In this document: positions 63,481 through 64,000 of the stretch, piece by piece
Layout of the letters: each line of letters begins with the position of its first letter
Position numbering within the stretch: the stretch's first letter is position 1
Source: Solen grandis
Lineage: Eukaryota > Mollusca > Bivalvia > Adapedonta > Solenidae
DNA: 64,000 bases
Reading direction: 5' to 3'
NCBI GenBank assembly: GCA_021229015.1
Contig: CM037792.1
Location: 1-64,000, forward strand
Notes under the pieces: generated by a model
The model's input: only the letters and a program-made list of their open reading frames with translations
What the model was told of the DNA's origin: nothing
Database searches by the model: none
Made by a program: the position numbers and the translations under genes

Positions 63481-64000
63481 AGGGGAAGGGAAAAAGGGAA
63501 GAGCACCCTCCCAAAGCCCTGTCCATGCCATTGAAAAACCGCTGCTTTTTGATATTATGGTGAAGGGGCAACCTGAGCCCAAAGCTAGCCTTTTTTCCCC
63601 ATCAACCCCCTGGCATCAAAACTTAAAGAGGAGTCCTTTTAAAATGCTTTTCAGCAACATTTACACTTTCAGATAAAAAGTTTACTTTTTCTTTTTTTAA
63701 CCCCCCTTTAATTTTAAATTTCTAAATAATGTACATGTGTATAATTGTAGGGATTGAATTTTTTTCCCAAATAGCTTTTTGGGTTTTAATTTTGGGAATT
63801 TTTTATCAAACATAATGGAAAAAAGGATCTCCCCTTTCCCAAAAACTTCCCTAAATTTTAAATAAAAAGGGGGCCCCCTTACTCTTTTATAATGTTTTTG
63901 AGGCTTTTTTTTAAGGGGGACTTTTTCCAAATTTACATTCCCAAATTTCAAAAATTTAGGTTCCAATTTAAAATTTATTTTCACAAATTATTAATTTGGT

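Larger units (their letters stand above)
56200..64000. other. Low-complexity, probably error-rich consensus
   Basis: From about 56200 runs such as CCCCC, GGGG, TTTTTTT and AAAAAAAA become very frequent, single and double bases seem expanded, and open frames are short. The change is abrupt relative to the preceding 56 kb. Treat any reading frame here with caution. Confidence 0.75.

Noticed and set aside
1..64000. CRISPR arrays, prokaryotic operons or phage genes
   Set aside because: No spaced direct repeats, ribosome-binding sites or compact gene runs exist; the window is plainly intron-bearing animal DNA.

Overview
The window looks like animal nuclear DNA, most likely from a bivalve mollusc. 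It is AT-rich, its coding exons are small and separated by long GT-AG introns, and it holds tRNA-derived SINEs, non-LTR retrotransposon debris, a MULE-type DNA transposon and short dispersed repeats of a kind I associate with bivalve genomes. The host assignment is inference. No prokaryotic genes, rRNA genes or CRISPR arrays were seen. All host exons I can support are on the + strand.

The core is a pair of related cysteine-rich, single-pass membrane receptors built from the same exon plan. Each has a six-codon first exon, a 52-base signal-peptide exon, and one large ectodomain exon of about 1.4 kb that ends just after the membrane helix with a phase-2 splice donor. Gene 1 (10786-15953) closes with two small exons that encode a short tail. 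The tail carries a YxxI motif followed by YxxL-x9-YxxL, the spacing of an ITAM. Gene 2 (44095-48709) uses the same splice position to enter a receptor tyrosine phosphatase (PTP) juxtamembrane segment and the first part of a PTP D1 domain, then stops near a 100-N assembly gap (50001-50100).

Between them, 22755-28651 holds an orphan run of PTP exons. It starts at exactly the domain position and splice phase where gene 2 breaks off. It contains D1 (WPD loop and HCSAGVGRTG active site readable) and most of D2, but has three in-frame stop codons. It is either a decayed third copy or a displaced and damaged 3' half of a gene-2-like gene. Gene 1's ectodomain exon also needs two one-base corrections to read through, so real decay and consensus error must be separated.

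Layout: 1-10.7 kb is intergenic with a foldback MITE, an internally deleted Tc1/mariner, a LINE 3' fragment and a SINE. 10.8-16 kb is gene 1. 16-22.7 kb is intergenic with an inverted SINE and tRNA-like sequences. 22.7-28.7 kb is the PTP block. 29.9-32.5 kb is a dead L1/Tx1-like LINE with a poly(A) tail. 32.5-44 kb is intergenic with a possible solo LTR and a tandem repeat. 44-48.7 kb is gene 2. 50.0-50.1 kb is the gap. 50.5-53.3 kb is a MULE. 53.7-56 kb is a TTAA-flanked element inserted in an older repeat. From about 56.2 kb to the end the sequence changes texture (expanded homopolymer runs, few open frames) and looks like low-accuracy consensus; gene calls there are weak.
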